From Phorcus lineatus (Eukaryota > Mollusca > Gastropoda > Trochida > Trochidae), in NCBI GenBank assembly GCA_921293015.1, contig OV121089.1, positions 42,394,520 to 42,458,519 on the forward strand: 64,000 bases of DNA, written 5' to 3'. Shown one piece after another: positions 53,806 to 64,000 of this stretch. The translations under genes were made by a program, and so were the position numbers. The notes below the pieces were generated by a model. That model made no database searches, was not told the origin of the DNA, and saw only the letters and a list, made by a program, of their open reading frames with translations. The stretch's first letter is position 1, and the number at the start of each line of letters is the position of its first letter.

Positions 53806-54548
53806 ATGGCGGCCAAACAATATACATGCAAACTGGTTCTTTCCAGTGAAGATCTGGCTCAAGTACAGGAAATTCTCAAAAGAAATGGATTATCACATTG
53901 CATAACAGGTAAGTGAAATTTTTAAGTTTAATTTAATAGTTATTTGATGTCTAAAGAATTTTTGTTTAATAAGTCACTATTTAATCTTTTTCAAAAATGT
54001 TAGTCTCAGGTAAACCCTTACCTTATTTATGTTTAATATCTTATTATAATCAATATTCCATATTTGAGATCTTTAATTCTTTCATTTCAGAGATCGTGTG
54101 TAATACAGCACAGAAAGAACCTTGCAGAAAAAGCCAAAAGTTAAAATCAAAAAGGGTTGGTGAGGACCTCAGCAAATCAGGGCCCAAATTTCCAAAACCA
54201 GATGACAGCAAAACAACCACTGATGGTGAAAGATGTCCTCATTGTTTCATGAAGCCATGTGTTGCACATGTTAACCAAAATGCGACATTTGTTGGACCTG
54301 GTAATTTTGTGCCATCTAATAACAATCCGCCAATTAGACACCAACTTTACAAACGTTTTTGGAATGTTATTAATAATATGGGAGGCTGGCATATACCGGA
54401 CTACATTGAAAAGAAAGCTCAAATTGGTGGCGGGGATGATGTTATCAATCACCCACGAGAAGTAATGCCAGAATGTGTCTTGACTTTAGTGAGGACAAAG
54501 TATCCTAACCCAAAAGAAGTGCCCTACATGGAACACAAATGGGACTAA
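53806..54548 (+). CDS. Transposon companion protein, two exons, 186 aa
   Basis: Exons 53806-53908 and 54091-54548, joined in phase (GTAAGT donor, TTTCATTTCAG acceptor). The protein begins MAAKQYTCKL, has a basic Lys-rich segment around residues 40-75, a Cys/His cluster RCPHCFMKPCVAH (CxxCxxxxCxxH, possibly zinc-binding) and a conserved-looking C-terminal block with RHQLYKRFWNVINNMGGW, PECVLTLVRTKYPNP and ending MEHKWD. No catalytic motif is visible. Its head-to-head pairing with the transposase inside one set of terminal repeats suggests a DNA-binding or accessory role, as with the Myb-like second protein of Harbinger elements; that is inference. Poly(A) signal at 54628-54633. Confidence 0.72.
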
Positions 54549-54627
54549 ATCAAAATATTATTTGTACAGATTAAGTATTTTTAAATTTTTTTATGTGAAT
54601 GCATTTCTAATATTTCATACAAAAGAG

Positions 54628-54633
54628 AATAAA
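54628..54633 (+). terminator. Poly(A) signal of the companion gene (AATAAA)
   Basis: AATAAA 80 nt after the TAA stop of the companion gene, followed by TG/T-rich DNA (GTGCTTTTGTTTTCTG) about 20 nt later, and still inside the proposed transposon end. Confidence 0.55.
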
Positions 54634-54728
54634 ATGTATCTTTAAGACTAAATGATGTGCTTTTGTTTTCTGTAGTGAAATCTCTGCTTCATACTGTACT
54701 CCCTAACTCTCTATTAGAGGCAACACTG

Positions 54729-56610
54729 GCCATCGTTTGTCAGCACAAGCTGATAAGCTCTGTCCCAACATAAACAATTAGGTCTTCAGGAGTGGAGCCT
54801 TGACATTCTCCCTGGTAGAAGAACTTGGGCGATCATAAATGTCTCATACGATGAAGCATTTCGAAGTCGCGTTCATACAAATTCATATGAAGGAACCAAT
54901 AAGGATGCAGGCATTCAGGAAAATGTCTTATTATGTTTGAATAACACGTTTTGAAATATAATGACAACTAAACATTGTAAGACGTGTTGAAAAGTTTTCT
55001 TGGTGAGTCAATACAATAGATCGGCAAAGGTCAAGCCCTGCAAAATTGACTAGATCTTGAAAAAAAAGCAAAATAAAAATTGGCGTTCAAAGATCTCGAA
55101 AATTCTGTTGAAAGCAAGAGGTCACCGGACGAAACACATGATAAAGAGCTCTACCGTGTATGGTAGTTTTCCTTCTTAGGTCTAATCTAACTTACATAAT
55201 GATAAGGTCATGAACCCTCAAACATAATCTCTACTCATTAATCTACGGAAAAGCGACCTCGTCAAATGAAGGAACAAGCGTGGTTCATTCCTGAAGAAAC
55301 CTGTGATGACGATGGGCATAAACCTTGGTTTCTGAACATTTGAAGGTGAAGGTTAAATTAGGACGTTTATTTAAAACTGCTGTATTCCTTGTCTCATAAA
55401 CTTAATTCTGTTAGTCATATGACTGTGCTTTTAATTTTTTTTATAGAAAAACAAGATAACAAATTGACGTCCTTAATGAGTCTATTTGTTGAAATAAATG
55501 TTATTGAATATCATCCTTGAAAGATATGGTCTTGCTTCCTTTATTGCAAGCATACTTTTCGTATTTCATTGAATATGTATTCCGTTGTAGTATTTAACAC
55601 GTTTTGATATCGCAGGTGTTAAGCTATAGCACAGCAGATTACCGTATTTCCTCAAATACAACCCAGGTATCAAATATAACTCAGGACTCTAATACGATGG
55701 TATATACAAACCGGGTATATCACTCGTATACCAGTTGAACACAATCTGGGTCTCGAACAGGACCCCGGGGGTAAGGATATGTTGAACGTAACCCCGTTTG
55801 TTGTTTTCGAGGAAATATGGTAGATCAAATCGATCTATTACTCTGTGTAAATAGTAAGAACAACTTGAATGAGAACATCGATGATAAAGTTGGAATAAGA
55901 GTATTTATCATTTCTGAAACGAAAAGATGAGGAACAAAGTATTACTTCAAATGGCCTAACCTTGCGATATACTGTCCCAGGAGTTGACACTGCAAACGGT
56001 TGTGTCAACACCACGTGTGACCTTGCTTGCGGTCTGTCCACATAAAAATTTAGACAATATTATATATACGCCTTGACACAGGATTGTATTTGCACAACAA
56101 GAGTAAAGGTTTTCATAATCGAGTCCCAGATTTAATTTCATAGAAATATACCTCAATAATCACAATACCTTGAACAATGGATAAAATAGGGTTATGCGAT
56201 CATGTCAAACTACTACGAGTAATTGTTAAGGCATGAGAAACCTCGAGAGCTGGTATCTACAGTTATGCAGAAGGCGTAGTGAGATGTCAGTGTGTAGTCT
56301 AATCCGTTTTCATTGTGTTATTTTGTACGTGTTGATAGTGTATTGTGGTCTCTTTGTTCGTTTAGGTGTCTGCTTTGTGTAGTGTGATCTTCAATGTAGA
56401 GAATTATGAGTTGAGCTTCTCTCATTCAAGCAAAGTTGTCAAATTGAGATTTAACATCAAGTTTTTAGATATCCTTATTTTTCAGTTGAGAAAATAGTTC
56501 ACATCTGAACTCCGTGTTGGAGAGGACGTCGGACGGAATCAACTTGCAAACTCTGAAGATAAAGAATCCCCTCGTTAAGCTCCCAAGTTAGATCCTATAT
56601 CAGCGTCACG
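54729..56610. other. Intergenic DNA and 5' flank of the PIPOX-like gene
   Basis: No gene recognised. Contains a small MITE at 55640-55822. The last ~100 bp before ATG 56611 is probably 5' UTR. No TATA box or initiator I would defend. Confidence 0.5.
55640..55822. mobile_element. Small TA-flanked MITE
   Basis: Inverted ends CCGTATTTCCTC and GAGGAAATATGG (11 of 12) immediately bordered by TA on both sides, the signature of Tc1/mariner-type insertion. About 180 bp, no ORF. Confidence 0.7.
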
Positions 56611-59600
56611 ATGTCCGACGTTTACGACGTGGTGGTGGTTGGAGCAGGTGTAGAGGGATCGGCGGCAGCGTACAACCTCGCCAAGAGGGGCAAGAAAACG
56701 CTTCTGTTAGAACAGGTAACGTGTATATCATCACAATATCCATATTTTACAATGTTATATTTACACACAAAAAATGGTTTACAGACAATCTGTCCACCCC
56801 TGTCTCGGGCATGTTTTTCATATTTTGTCACCGACATACTATTTCTAAGTAGTATGGACAGTGCATAATGAACTCTAAAGTGAGGTAAAACAGAAAATTT
56901 GCATTCATCAACTCGACATTTGAAGCATGCATAGTTCAATAATCCACTTTTTTACCTTCTGCGCTCTAGTTGGGCTCATGTATAAGCCCACCCCCTGAGT
57001 TAGTTTAGGTTACAAACGCGAGCAAACTGGCCCTGCCAACTCGTCCATCGGGTCTTCACGTCCGTTTTGTCGAGTTGGTAAGCTATTAGACCAGTCAGTG
57101 CTGGCGCTGGTTACCTAACGATGTGGGTAGAATCACATTCAAATTAAATTTGACTATTTTTGACAGGGTGGTTCTTGACAGACAGACAGACAGACTTATT
57201 TGTATATAAGTTGCCATGTGGCTAATAGTGCATGTTTAAAATAAGTACAACCGATATGCACTATCTGTGATGTATTGTCAACTGCAGACCAATAAACATC
57301 CATTAACAGTTATCATTTTAAATGTTTGGTACAACAAAGTAGCTAAATTGAATAACAAAGAACCGTAAAAAGGGCTGTATTTCCAAATTGCTTGAGGTGT
57401 ATATTATTATCAGGGATATGAGTGTATTATTACATGGACGATAACTTACTCGAAGGAGTATACAGACATTCTTGGTCAACTTTGACGTTATTATTAGAAT
57501 ATGGTTTAATAATGCTATCCGGTATATCCCTTTCCCCTCTGTTTCAGTTCCCCCTCCCCCACAGTAGAGGCAGCTCCCACGGTCAGTCCCGCATCACGAG
57601 AAAGGCGTACCCCCAGGACTTCTACACAGAGATGATGCACGAAGCCACAGAGGTCTGGAGACAACTGGAGAGGGACGCGGGATGGGAGATTTTCAAGTGA
57701 GACCTCAATATGTGATATCATAAAATGTATCATTTAACTGATTAATGCAAGAGGGTTGTTGAGTTGCTTCCCCTGCAAGTCACAACTCCCGCCACTCTCA
57801 ATCACTTTCTAGTTTAGGTCTTGCTACAATGCGCAAACATTTGTTTTTCGAGTGCAGCGCCCTCATCGGCGATAAAGAGCTAGTTAGCAACTTCCAGGAG
57901 ATTTCAAGTCCAGATACAGTAGCTTGAAGAGCCGGCACACCAAAGTTGAATAAACGCAGCAGGGCTTCAATTAGCCAGTGAGGCAGGCGCGAGTTACAGC
58001 TTGCGTGGGAAGTTGGTTGATCAGGTGGGGGAAACATTGTGGAGTGGGCAGGACGAAATGAATGCAATTAGTTTACCAATCTTTACTTAATCAATCACCT
58101 CTGTTCTTATTTTGACATTCCCACATAACCAACAGACAGACAGGGTACCTTGCCATTGGACCGTATAAGGGCACATTCCTTGAAGAGAATGCGACGTCTT
58201 TGAAACGGAATAACGCCCAGTTCGACTATCTGGCCCCTCCCGAGTTCAGGAGACGCTTCCCAATGCTCGCCTACCCAGAAAACTTCGGGGGGATCGTTGA
58301 CCCAGACGGGGGGATCCTAAGAGCGGATAAAGCGCTGAGAGCATATCATGTAAGTGGTAAATAAGAAAATGTCCGAGAGATTTAAGTAGATGAAAATAAG
58401 TTGATTATAACACAAAGGGTGTAACCTTTTGACCAAGGCTAAAAATGGATATAGTAAATAGTGTTGATAAATTGATATCGACGTTGATTTTATATAGTGG
58501 TGTAACAATTTATCGATAGTATCGATGTTTGCATCGTCTACTACGCGATACGAGTGCATCGATACAAAACATGTTTAGACAATATATCAGGATATTTATA
58601 TCGTGAGGGTCCACGATACATCGATGTATCGCCATAAGAGACAATTTATCCCGATACTGTTAACATAATTTGTTTCAAACAACTAATTATAAAAGCTAAA
58701 AAGGTTTTTCTTCTATTTCAGAGATAACAGTGATTAGAACAGAAAGAGAAATTTTATGACATTTTTGATATGTTATATGTTATTTCACAGTGTCTCTAAT
58801 TTTGTGATTCCCTTCATGTGATATATTTGACAATTTGGTATCTAAGGATTAACGTTACTGTTCTATGTCCTATCCATAGTTCTTTCATAAGCTATAGAGA
58901 ATCCGGGCAGGATACGTATTGTATCGCAACCACTGTAGCGTGATGATAATCGTCTCGCAGGTTCCTTGGCAATAATTCCATGATATATCGGCTCGCCTAA
59001 TGAAACTAGAATCGGGATATATTGTCTCGCAACTAAGGCCAGGATACACAGGTCTAATTTTATACATCATTCAAAGAGAGTGAGTCATTGATTGACTGTA
59101 TTTTGACAGTTAGACTCAAAGGTTTTGCATTATATTGAGGTCATGCATTTTTTTAATTATTGCATTGTGATAACATCAGAAATTAGCATGTTGATTATTG
59201 TGAATTGTTATTTCAGAGACATTATAGATTTAGATAGAAAATGTATGCTTAAAACTTGTAAATAAAAAATTGCTAGCAAACAAGTACTCAAAAAAATATT
59301 AGGTAGGTAAAGGAAAAGTCTCACTATTATCGTTTGCAGCAAGTCTTAATCACCAAATTGATGACAATAAAAACATACGTGTTGTAAAAAAATATCTATA
59401 TATTTCATTTTATTAGATATGTTCTATATGTATTTTTATCCTATAATTATTCTTACAATTTCACCTTGAAATAACACTGACAATAGGGCATCTCTACATT
59501 ATGCAGCTTTAACCCTGTCCTATTTTCGCTAGCGAAGCATAGGGCTACCTGTCAATGAATATAGGTCGTTTTAAATAGTACGTGACCTGGACAATTATGT

Positions 59601-62600
59601 GACACTTAAAATGCTGAGGTCAGCATATTGTTAGGGTCATGTCAGCAACAATGTTTTACCCTTGTTTCTGAGGGGAAAAATCCATTGAAGTCAAAGTTTA
59701 GAAATGCAATCTAATGAAAATTACTGTTTTTGAAAGTGACATATCGTCATTTAAAGAGCCACTCCGTGAGTTGTTGGAGCCATATATGCCAAACTTAATC
59801 AATGGTGTCATTTGATCGAGAAGTATCAACTGTTACGAAAGAGACACATTTTAAAGCTTATTGGTTTTTTTACATTGACAATGTGAAGGTAGAAAGTCGC
59901 AATTATGATCGAAAACCGGACAGTAGTGCGCGTCAAATAGTCAAACGTAATTTTTGAGACTTATCTAACACAGCCAGGGGGACAGTTAGGAGTTGATAGC
60001 GTTTGTTAGGTTGTATAACTAGGATCCATGTATATTGGGCGTGATATCTACACCTCTGTGCATTTATAAGGCTGTTTTTAGATTTTAATGGAAAACAGGT
60101 ATTTGTCATATATAAGTCTTTTGGACATGAAAAGTAAAGATGTTCTGATTTCATATCAACACATATGACATTTAGGTTCGTATCAAAGGTAAATGATATG
60201 TTATGAAAATCACGGGGTGGCTCTTTAAGAAAAAACGTGAAGTTTGTGAACAACCAAAGCAGCGCCTATGTTTAGTCATGGGGACTAAATTTAATGTTCC
60301 GGTTTGCGAAAACTTTGAAAATTATAAGAACAAAACTATGTTGAGAGTTCTTTATCAATATCGTAAACTTATCGTATACTAACGTCAGTAACGCCAACGT
60401 CTATATTTTCACTCGAAAAGTAAAAAAAAATAGCCTAAGGAATTTTTTAGGAAACTTAAAACAACGTCATGCTTTACACTTTTCTTATGTTGATGTCGAT
60501 AGACAAGTATAGCTGCACGTGTTGCTCTTAACCTAGTTGACGAATTTTTTTCCACAGACAATGTTTTTGAAATATGGCGGGAAATTAGTTGACGGAGCTC
60601 GGGTAACCAAGATATCACGTGGTCCCATAGTAAACTTGGAAACGCCTAGCGCCACCTACCGAGGGGAAAGTGTAATAATCTGCCCAGGACCTTGGGCCAA
60701 CCACATATTGAAACCACTAGGCGTTCGTCTTCCGGTTGAGGTAAGTCTCGACCTTTATACAATATTCTGGTGATCCTTTTGAACTCTTTCCTATTAACAG
60801 TTATAATTTCAAGTTGCTCGTAACCCTTCATTTAATTTTGATAAACTGACTTATCGCCTAGATTATATCAAGTATAAAGCGATCTTAACACGGCAAAATA
60901 CGGCTTATTTTTTATTTGGTTAAATATTTCAACAATGGAAATTTAAATTTTAACGTTCATGACAGAGTCCTTTTGCCGAGAACTATTTTACAGCTTGCAA
61001 CGTATGAAATATTTCCTTTTGGTTAAAACGTTTAAGTTGCAGAAATTTCAATCTCGAATATAGTTTTGATGGCCGATCATGAACTGCTGGGTTCACCCCA
61101 TATGGCAGATGTGGGCCTACTATATATGCCAAAGTCTTTTTTAGGGTGTCTATTTATTAAATATTACATTAATCGTCCCAACGAATTTTCGTTTTAATGT
61201 GTGACATATGACACTATGCAGGGTTTTACCTAGATATACATTACTAATTATCTATGTGCGTTTCGTTATAATAATGTTGGTGTGAAATGGCGCCATGTAT
61301 ACCTTAAAACACTAACAAAAAATGTTCTTTTCTACATTGCTTACAGTTATATGCGTCCTAGATATAAACAGAACTAACCAACATTCATTTCGCTTTGTAA
61401 CATCTGAAACAGTGCATAGCGTATTCACCATATAAAGTAGCGTGTCACGAATAAGCATTTATGTTACAAAACCCCCCAGACCATATATCATCAAAATCAC
61501 GATTCCTAACACACTGAAACATGCAGATTTTCAATACGAATATCACATTCAAGAATCACACGTTTTTCTTACCTCATGCAGGCCTTTCAATTCAGAAACT
61601 CATTTTCAACAGATGACAAATGCATGCTCTTGAATTGAGTAAAACAACAAAACAAACAAACGATGTATTTAATAAGCATAATTGTATTTTCAAAGATATT
61701 ATATAATAGACAGTTATTATAGGATTATCTGTTTTAATAGATATTGTATAATTATGTCGTTAAGGGCGAAAACAAGGAACTAAGCAAACGGAGGCTGACT
61801 ATCTTAACAAAACGGAGGGTCGGGTATTAATCTCACTTATAAACCGAGCGAGGATACCAATTTGTAGAAATTTATTATTTTGGTATTTACACGGTTTCGA
61901 ACTTGAATTGTAATCCATTGTGAAATAGCAAAATGATCCTTATACATTTGTAGGGAAGTTCCTGACAATCTTGAGCATTTCGGATTCTGTAAATCTTTAA
62001 TCGAGCAATTCCATAACAGCTAGTGTTAATGATACAACAAACTTAAAGGGCCACTGAGTATGTTAGTGTTTATAATACACAAATTTTTCAAAAACGCCTG
62101 AAAATTAATCAATTAGTAGTTAATTGTTTCAGCTGCAACATGATATGTGAGAAATAGTTTACATACCACGACAAGTCGGTGTAATTATATTTCACCCGTA
62201 AGAGTAGCGCGCGCTACTGATTTATGGTGTCATTACGCGGATTTTCCTTTCCCGTGTACTACGTAAGCTCGGGTTTTAGTGATAACGAATAAACAAATAC
62301 AATTTATTTTTTAAAATTTCATAAGCACTTGAAATTCGTGAAAAGATATAACCATAACCTTTTTTATACTAAAAGGTGACCAAAACTTGCAAAACAAAAT
62401 GGGAAGTTGTTGTTAACTTAATATAAAACATATTAACAGTACATATGCGAATTCAAAAGATTCTTGTTCCGTCGAAGACTGAGAAACTATAATAGATTCA
62501 GTTGTCACAAAATGGGGATATGCTAATTATCTCGCCTTGCTCTATGGAAATCAAAAAAGTTTATAAGAGTTACTTCACCATCATCTTGATCATGATGCAT

Positions 62601-63703
62601 TTAATTGAAAACAACGTACAATGGGCGCGCTCAATATAAATAGTCAAGTTACCTGCCCATATTAAAACAAATCAAACTCAAAGTAAAGCGAGTTCGACTT
62701 TCAAATAAATCATGTATGTGTTTCGCCGTTTTGACTTTCCTTTGGTCAACCAACTTGTCTCCCTTCTGGTCTATCGTCGTTTTTACTGTATCCTGCTTCT
62801 CTTTTCCGTCCGCACGTGGTTATCATTGTTTAAAGGATGGGAGCCAACTACGACCACAATGCTTTGCGCAATAAAATAATAAAGTCGATCTATTTATAGA
62901 CACGGGAACCACCATTACTAATAAGTTAGATTTCTCGGCTTATTTTGGGTCGAAACAAATGGCGAAAAATTATGTAAAGATCTTTCAACGAGATGATTTT
63001 TGGCACTATTTTCTAATTTGTATCAACATACTTTGTGGCCCTTTAAAAGTTTTGGACATCGCTCAAATGTCGGTAGACGTATAACCCATCTTTATCAACC
63101 AATCCTCTTACCAGCCATTCATATGTATCAACTCTGCGTTCAGTCTGTCATCCTTCTGTAATCATGGTAACCGTTCTGCTGCATTTGGTTCAGTGAAAAG
63201 AAAAATATATCAGTGACCGATTTACTCAACCATAGCGTCAAATACCTTGCGTAACGATACCGTAACCACCTTCTAGTACCAAGGACAACCGATCTTCCTG
63301 TCTCTATCGAATTATTGTAACTTGAATGGTTTTTCCTGTGCCCAGATATAGAAACTGGATTCCGTCTTCGGACTTTCCAAACTTATTTGAGCCAATACAC
63401 CAAGGGAACTGTCGTATCTAGTTTTACATTTTCTGTAGTGTGTATACTAACATGTATATTTAGAGTCTTGCCCCTTTAGACACAGAGAAGAAAAATAGTC
63501 GTGTAGGGAAAGGGTTAATGGATACATTGAGTATAATGAGCAAAGCCATGTTGCAGGCAGTTCGTATCAGTGCTTGTTATTGGAGAGAATTGCGACCTGA
63601 CAGCCACACGTCCAGTAAACTACCAACCTTTGTAGATGTCAAATGTTGCGATGGAATCGATATTTATGGACTCCCTAGTGAAGAATACCCTGGCCATGTG
63701 AAG
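56611..63703 (+). CDS. PIPOX: Peroxisomal sarcosine / L-pipecolate oxidase-like, first five coding exons (3' part outside window)
   Basis: FAD-dependent amine oxidase of the monomeric sarcosine oxidase family; animal PIPOX oxidises sarcosine and L-pipecolate in peroxisomes. Exons: 56611-56715, 57548-57696, 58136-58349, 60558-60740, 63557-63703; 266 residues, in phase throughout. Exon 1 gives the Rossmann dinucleotide site [21 protein letters not shown] (GxGxxG). Exon 2 gives [20 protein letters not shown], diagnostic of the family, exon 3 QTGYLAIGP, exon 4 [13 protein letters not shown] and exon 5 CYWREL and [14 protein letters not shown]. Human PIPOX is 390 aa, so about 125 residues, including the Cys for covalent FAD and a C-terminal peroxisomal signal, lie beyond the window. 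Confidence 0.93.
57177..57197. repeat. GACA microsatellite
   Basis: Five GACA units in PIPOX intron 1. Confidence 0.8.
58496..59060. repeat. ATCGATA-rich repeat, possible hAT remnant
   Basis: Starts TAGTGGTGTAACAATTTATC and has an inverse-like end GTATCGCAACCACTGTA near 58938. The interior and following sequence are full of TATCGAT and GATACATCGATG words. No clean target duplication. Lies in PIPOX intron 3. Confidence 0.4.
59751..60228. mobile_element. TTAA-flanked non-autonomous DNA transposon, copy 2
   Basis: 478 bp in PIPOX intron 3; begins TTAAAGAGCCACTCCGTGAG and ends CACGGGGTGGCTCTTTAA. Collinear with copy 1 (15862-16338), with many substitutions but almost equal length. Confidence 0.82.
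60741..63556 (+). other. PIPOX intron 4
   Basis: 2.8 kb with a GTAAGT donor and an acceptor ending ATGTTGCAG. Contains the 1-kb TTAA element at 62043-63046. No other coding segment seen. Confidence 0.7.
62043..63046. mobile_element. 1.0 kb TTAA-flanked element with 22-bp inverted repeats
   Basis: Left TTAAAGGGCCACTGAGTATG then TT; right end (inverted) TTAAAGGGCCACAAAGTATG then TT. Both edges are TTAA. No ORF of transposase size. The TTAAAG(A/G)GCCAC terminus is shared with the 477-bp family, so they may use the same transposase. Confidence 0.8.
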
Positions 63704-64000
63704 GTATACTTTATAAGATATAAAAAACCCACAATCATGGAGTCAGACTTTAACAAACCAAAGGAACCTTTACTCAAAGGCTTTTGTGGTTAAGTAATCT
63801 TTTCCGCTGAACGTAATAGTCAGTATTTGTTTTGCGACCTCTGGAGATTGAATGACCTTGAGATGCACCTACTTTCTGACAAAGATCGATGGTAAATTTT
63901 TGTCTTAGTCCTCAATAAGCGGGTAAGTGTTTCTGATTCTTTGGTGGGTATATACATGATAAACGCTGAAATTTCTCTCATAATAACTTTAGCTAATCAT
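63704..64000 (+). other. Start of PIPOX intron 5
   Basis: Begins with donor GTATAC after VK of the fifth exon. Nothing else seen up to the window end. Confidence 0.6.

Larger units (their letters stand above)
51143..54728. mobile_element. Two-gene DNA transposon, apparently intact (3.6 kb)
   Basis: Holds a minus-strand DDE-like transposase and a plus-strand companion gene, head to head. Proposed inverted ends: left CAGTGCTTTCATTGAGGAAC then TAGGGAGGA; right (read inverted) CAGTGTTGCCTCTAATAGAG then AGTTAGGGAGTA. They align with three gapped bases and scattered mismatches. The CAGTG start recalls hAT ends, but the transposase is not hAT-like and no 8-bp duplication is seen; flanks share only AT. 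Both ORFs are free of stops, which suggests a young copy. Ends are the least certain part. Confidence 0.65.

Noticed and set aside
51160-54708. hAT assignment for the two-gene transposon from its CAGTG ends
   Set aside because: No 8-bp target duplication at either edge and the transposase lacks the hAT catalytic and dimerisation pattern.

Overview
The window is eukaryotic. Its genes are split into many short exons with GT-AG introns, the introns are AT-rich, and there are many small transposon-derived repeats. The gene set and a tRNA-derived SINE family fit a marine lophotrochozoan, most likely a mollusc (perhaps a gastropod). That assignment is inference. All exon boundaries were placed by hand from splice sites, reading phase and protein similarity.

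Layout. (1) 825-18259, + strand: 27 exons covering the C-terminal ~1291 residues of an ABC transporter of the sulfonylurea-receptor type (ABCC8/ABCC9-like); its 5' end lies before the window. (2) 18260-27738: 3' UTR and intergenic DNA with a SINE, a hAT-type MITE and a tRNA-like fragment. (3) 27739-43643, + strand: a complete 20-exon PPIL2 gene (U-box plus cyclophilin ubiquitin ligase, 526 aa). Intron 14 is swollen by a 5.2 kb inverted-repeat element that carries a 145-bp satellite and a SINE. (4) 45893-47821: a Penelope-like retroelement remnant with inverted terminal segments, a hammerhead-ribozyme-like core and an N-terminal ORF, but no reverse transcriptase. (5) 48.5-49.8 kb: a degenerate 39-bp minisatellite. 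(6) 51143-54728: an apparently intact DNA transposon with imperfect ~30-bp terminal inverted repeats and two divergent genes, a 619-aa DDE-like transposase and a two-exon 186-aa Cys-containing companion. (7) 56611-63703, + strand: the first five coding exons of a peroxisomal sarcosine/pipecolate oxidase (PIPOX-like); the gene continues past the window.

The three host genes act in unrelated processes: membrane transport or channel regulation, spliceosome-associated ubiquitylation and folding, and peroxisomal amino-acid oxidation. They show no sign of joint function. The points of most interest are the head-to-head two-gene transposon and an array of eight exact 41-bp repeats that gives the last-but-one ABCC exon nine tandem 3' splice sites. 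Also notable are the PLE derivative and the MITE families with readable target-site duplications.
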